This document shows positions 5,872-6,169 of a DNA stretch of 6,169 nt, piece by piece. The position numbers and the translations under genes are program-made. The stretch is from an uncultured Planctomycetota bacterium (lineage in GTDB: Bacteria > Planctomycetota > SZUA-567 > JAFGNG01): contig CAMZKK010000157.1 in the NCBI GenBank assembly GCA_947311175.1, forward strand, positions 1-6,169. The letters are read 5' to 3'. A model generated the notes under the pieces. The model saw only the letters and a program-made list of their open reading frames with translations. It was not told the DNA's origin and ran no database searches. The stretch's first letter is position 1, and the number at the start of each line of letters is the position of its first letter.

Positions 5872-5978
5872 TATATTTGTATTAGGTTGTGTTTTATGGA
5901 AGACAGGTTCTTTTATGAAATTATGGTTTTAGAATAGATAAGTAATTATTATAAGTTTTAAGTAAAAGGAATAGTGAT

Positions 5979-6169
5979 ATGGCAAAGGAAAAGTTTGAAC
6001 GGACAAAGCCACACGTAAATGTGGGAACAATTGGTCACGTTGACCATGGTAAGACAACCCTTACCGCAGCGATTACCGCAGTAGCTGCTGAGAAGTATGG
6101 CACAAAGGCGATTGCTTATGATGAAGTTGCGAAGGCATCTGAGAGTCAAGGTCGTCGTGATGCAACTAA
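5979..6169 (+). CDS. tuf: Elongation factor Tu, N-terminal 63 residues (cut by window end)
   Basis: EF-Tu is the GTPase that delivers aminoacyl-tRNA to the ribosome. The start MAKEKFERTKPHVNVGTIGHVDHGKTT is unmistakable, with the P-loop GHVDHGKT at 19-26. The frame is open to the window end (last full codon ACT, then AA of a probable Lys), so only the first sixth or so is present. The switch I region departs from the common EEKARGITI: residues 47-63 read YDEVAKASESQGRRDAT. That matches the RDATK/RDESK type I recall from Verrucomicrobia, Lentisphaerae and Planctomycetes, here with a slightly longer loop. AAGGA (5966-5970) lies 8 bases before ATG. It may be co-transcribed with tRNA-Thr. A separate weak promoter with TAGAAT at 5930-5935 is possible, but no good -35 is visible. 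Confidence 0.97.
   Translation, partial: MAKEKFERTKPHVNVGTIGHVDHGKTTLTAAITAVAAEKYGTKAIAYDEVAKASESQGRRDAT

Noticed and set aside
5958..6149. 63-codon minus-strand frame opposite tuf
   Set aside because: It is a shadow of the highly conserved EF-Tu start, with no ribosome site or recognisable motif.

Overview
This A+T-rich bacterial window holds a compact sulfur amino-acid operon on the minus strand. A convergent secretion or pilus-type gene fragment lies at the left edge, and a divergent tRNA-Thr/tuf unit at the right edge. The strongest lineage hint is the start of EF-Tu. Its switch I segment reads ...GRRDAT(K) instead of the usual EEKARGITI, which resembles the RDATK/RDESK variant I associate with Planctomycetes, Verrucomicrobia and Lentisphaerae. 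A PVC-superphylum bacterium is therefore my best guess, from recall and not from a search.

Layout: positions 1-460 (+) encode the C-terminal part of a protein with a VNINTA motif (GspK-like), cut by the window edge. A near-perfect 48-base bidirectional terminator at 580-627 separates it from the convergent operon. Reading right to left on the minus strand, the operon is: an Rrf2-family regulator with three clustered cysteines (5386-4940), metY (4877-3564), metX (3552-2353), metW (2356-1601) and cysK (1595-651). Spacing is tight: metX and metW overlap by 4 bases, metW and cysK are 5 bases apart, and metY and metX touch or overlap depending on the metX start. A second candidate promoter lies between the regulator and metY.

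How the genes work together: MetX activates homoserine by acylation, MetY uses sulfide to turn O-acylhomoserine into homocysteine, and CysK uses sulfide to turn O-acetylserine into cysteine. MetW is the usual partner of MetX. The operon therefore places both sulfide-fixing reactions under one probable Rrf2 sensor. The main oddity is in MetX: the catalytic His of the GHDAFL motif is read as Arg (GRDAFL), which predicts a broken catalytic triad unless it is a sequencing error or is compensated.

The divergent region 5387-5684 carries promoter candidates in both directions, an 18-base perfect A/T palindrome, a stem-loop, and three A-tracts phased at exactly 10 bases upstream of a TTGACA promoter that should drive tRNA-Thr(GGT) and perhaps tuf. 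The spacer between tRNA and tuf is about 220 bases and contains hairpins. I see no CRISPR array, insertion sequence or phage gene. The window looks mostly like housekeeping DNA with a few real oddities, not a new defence or mobile system.
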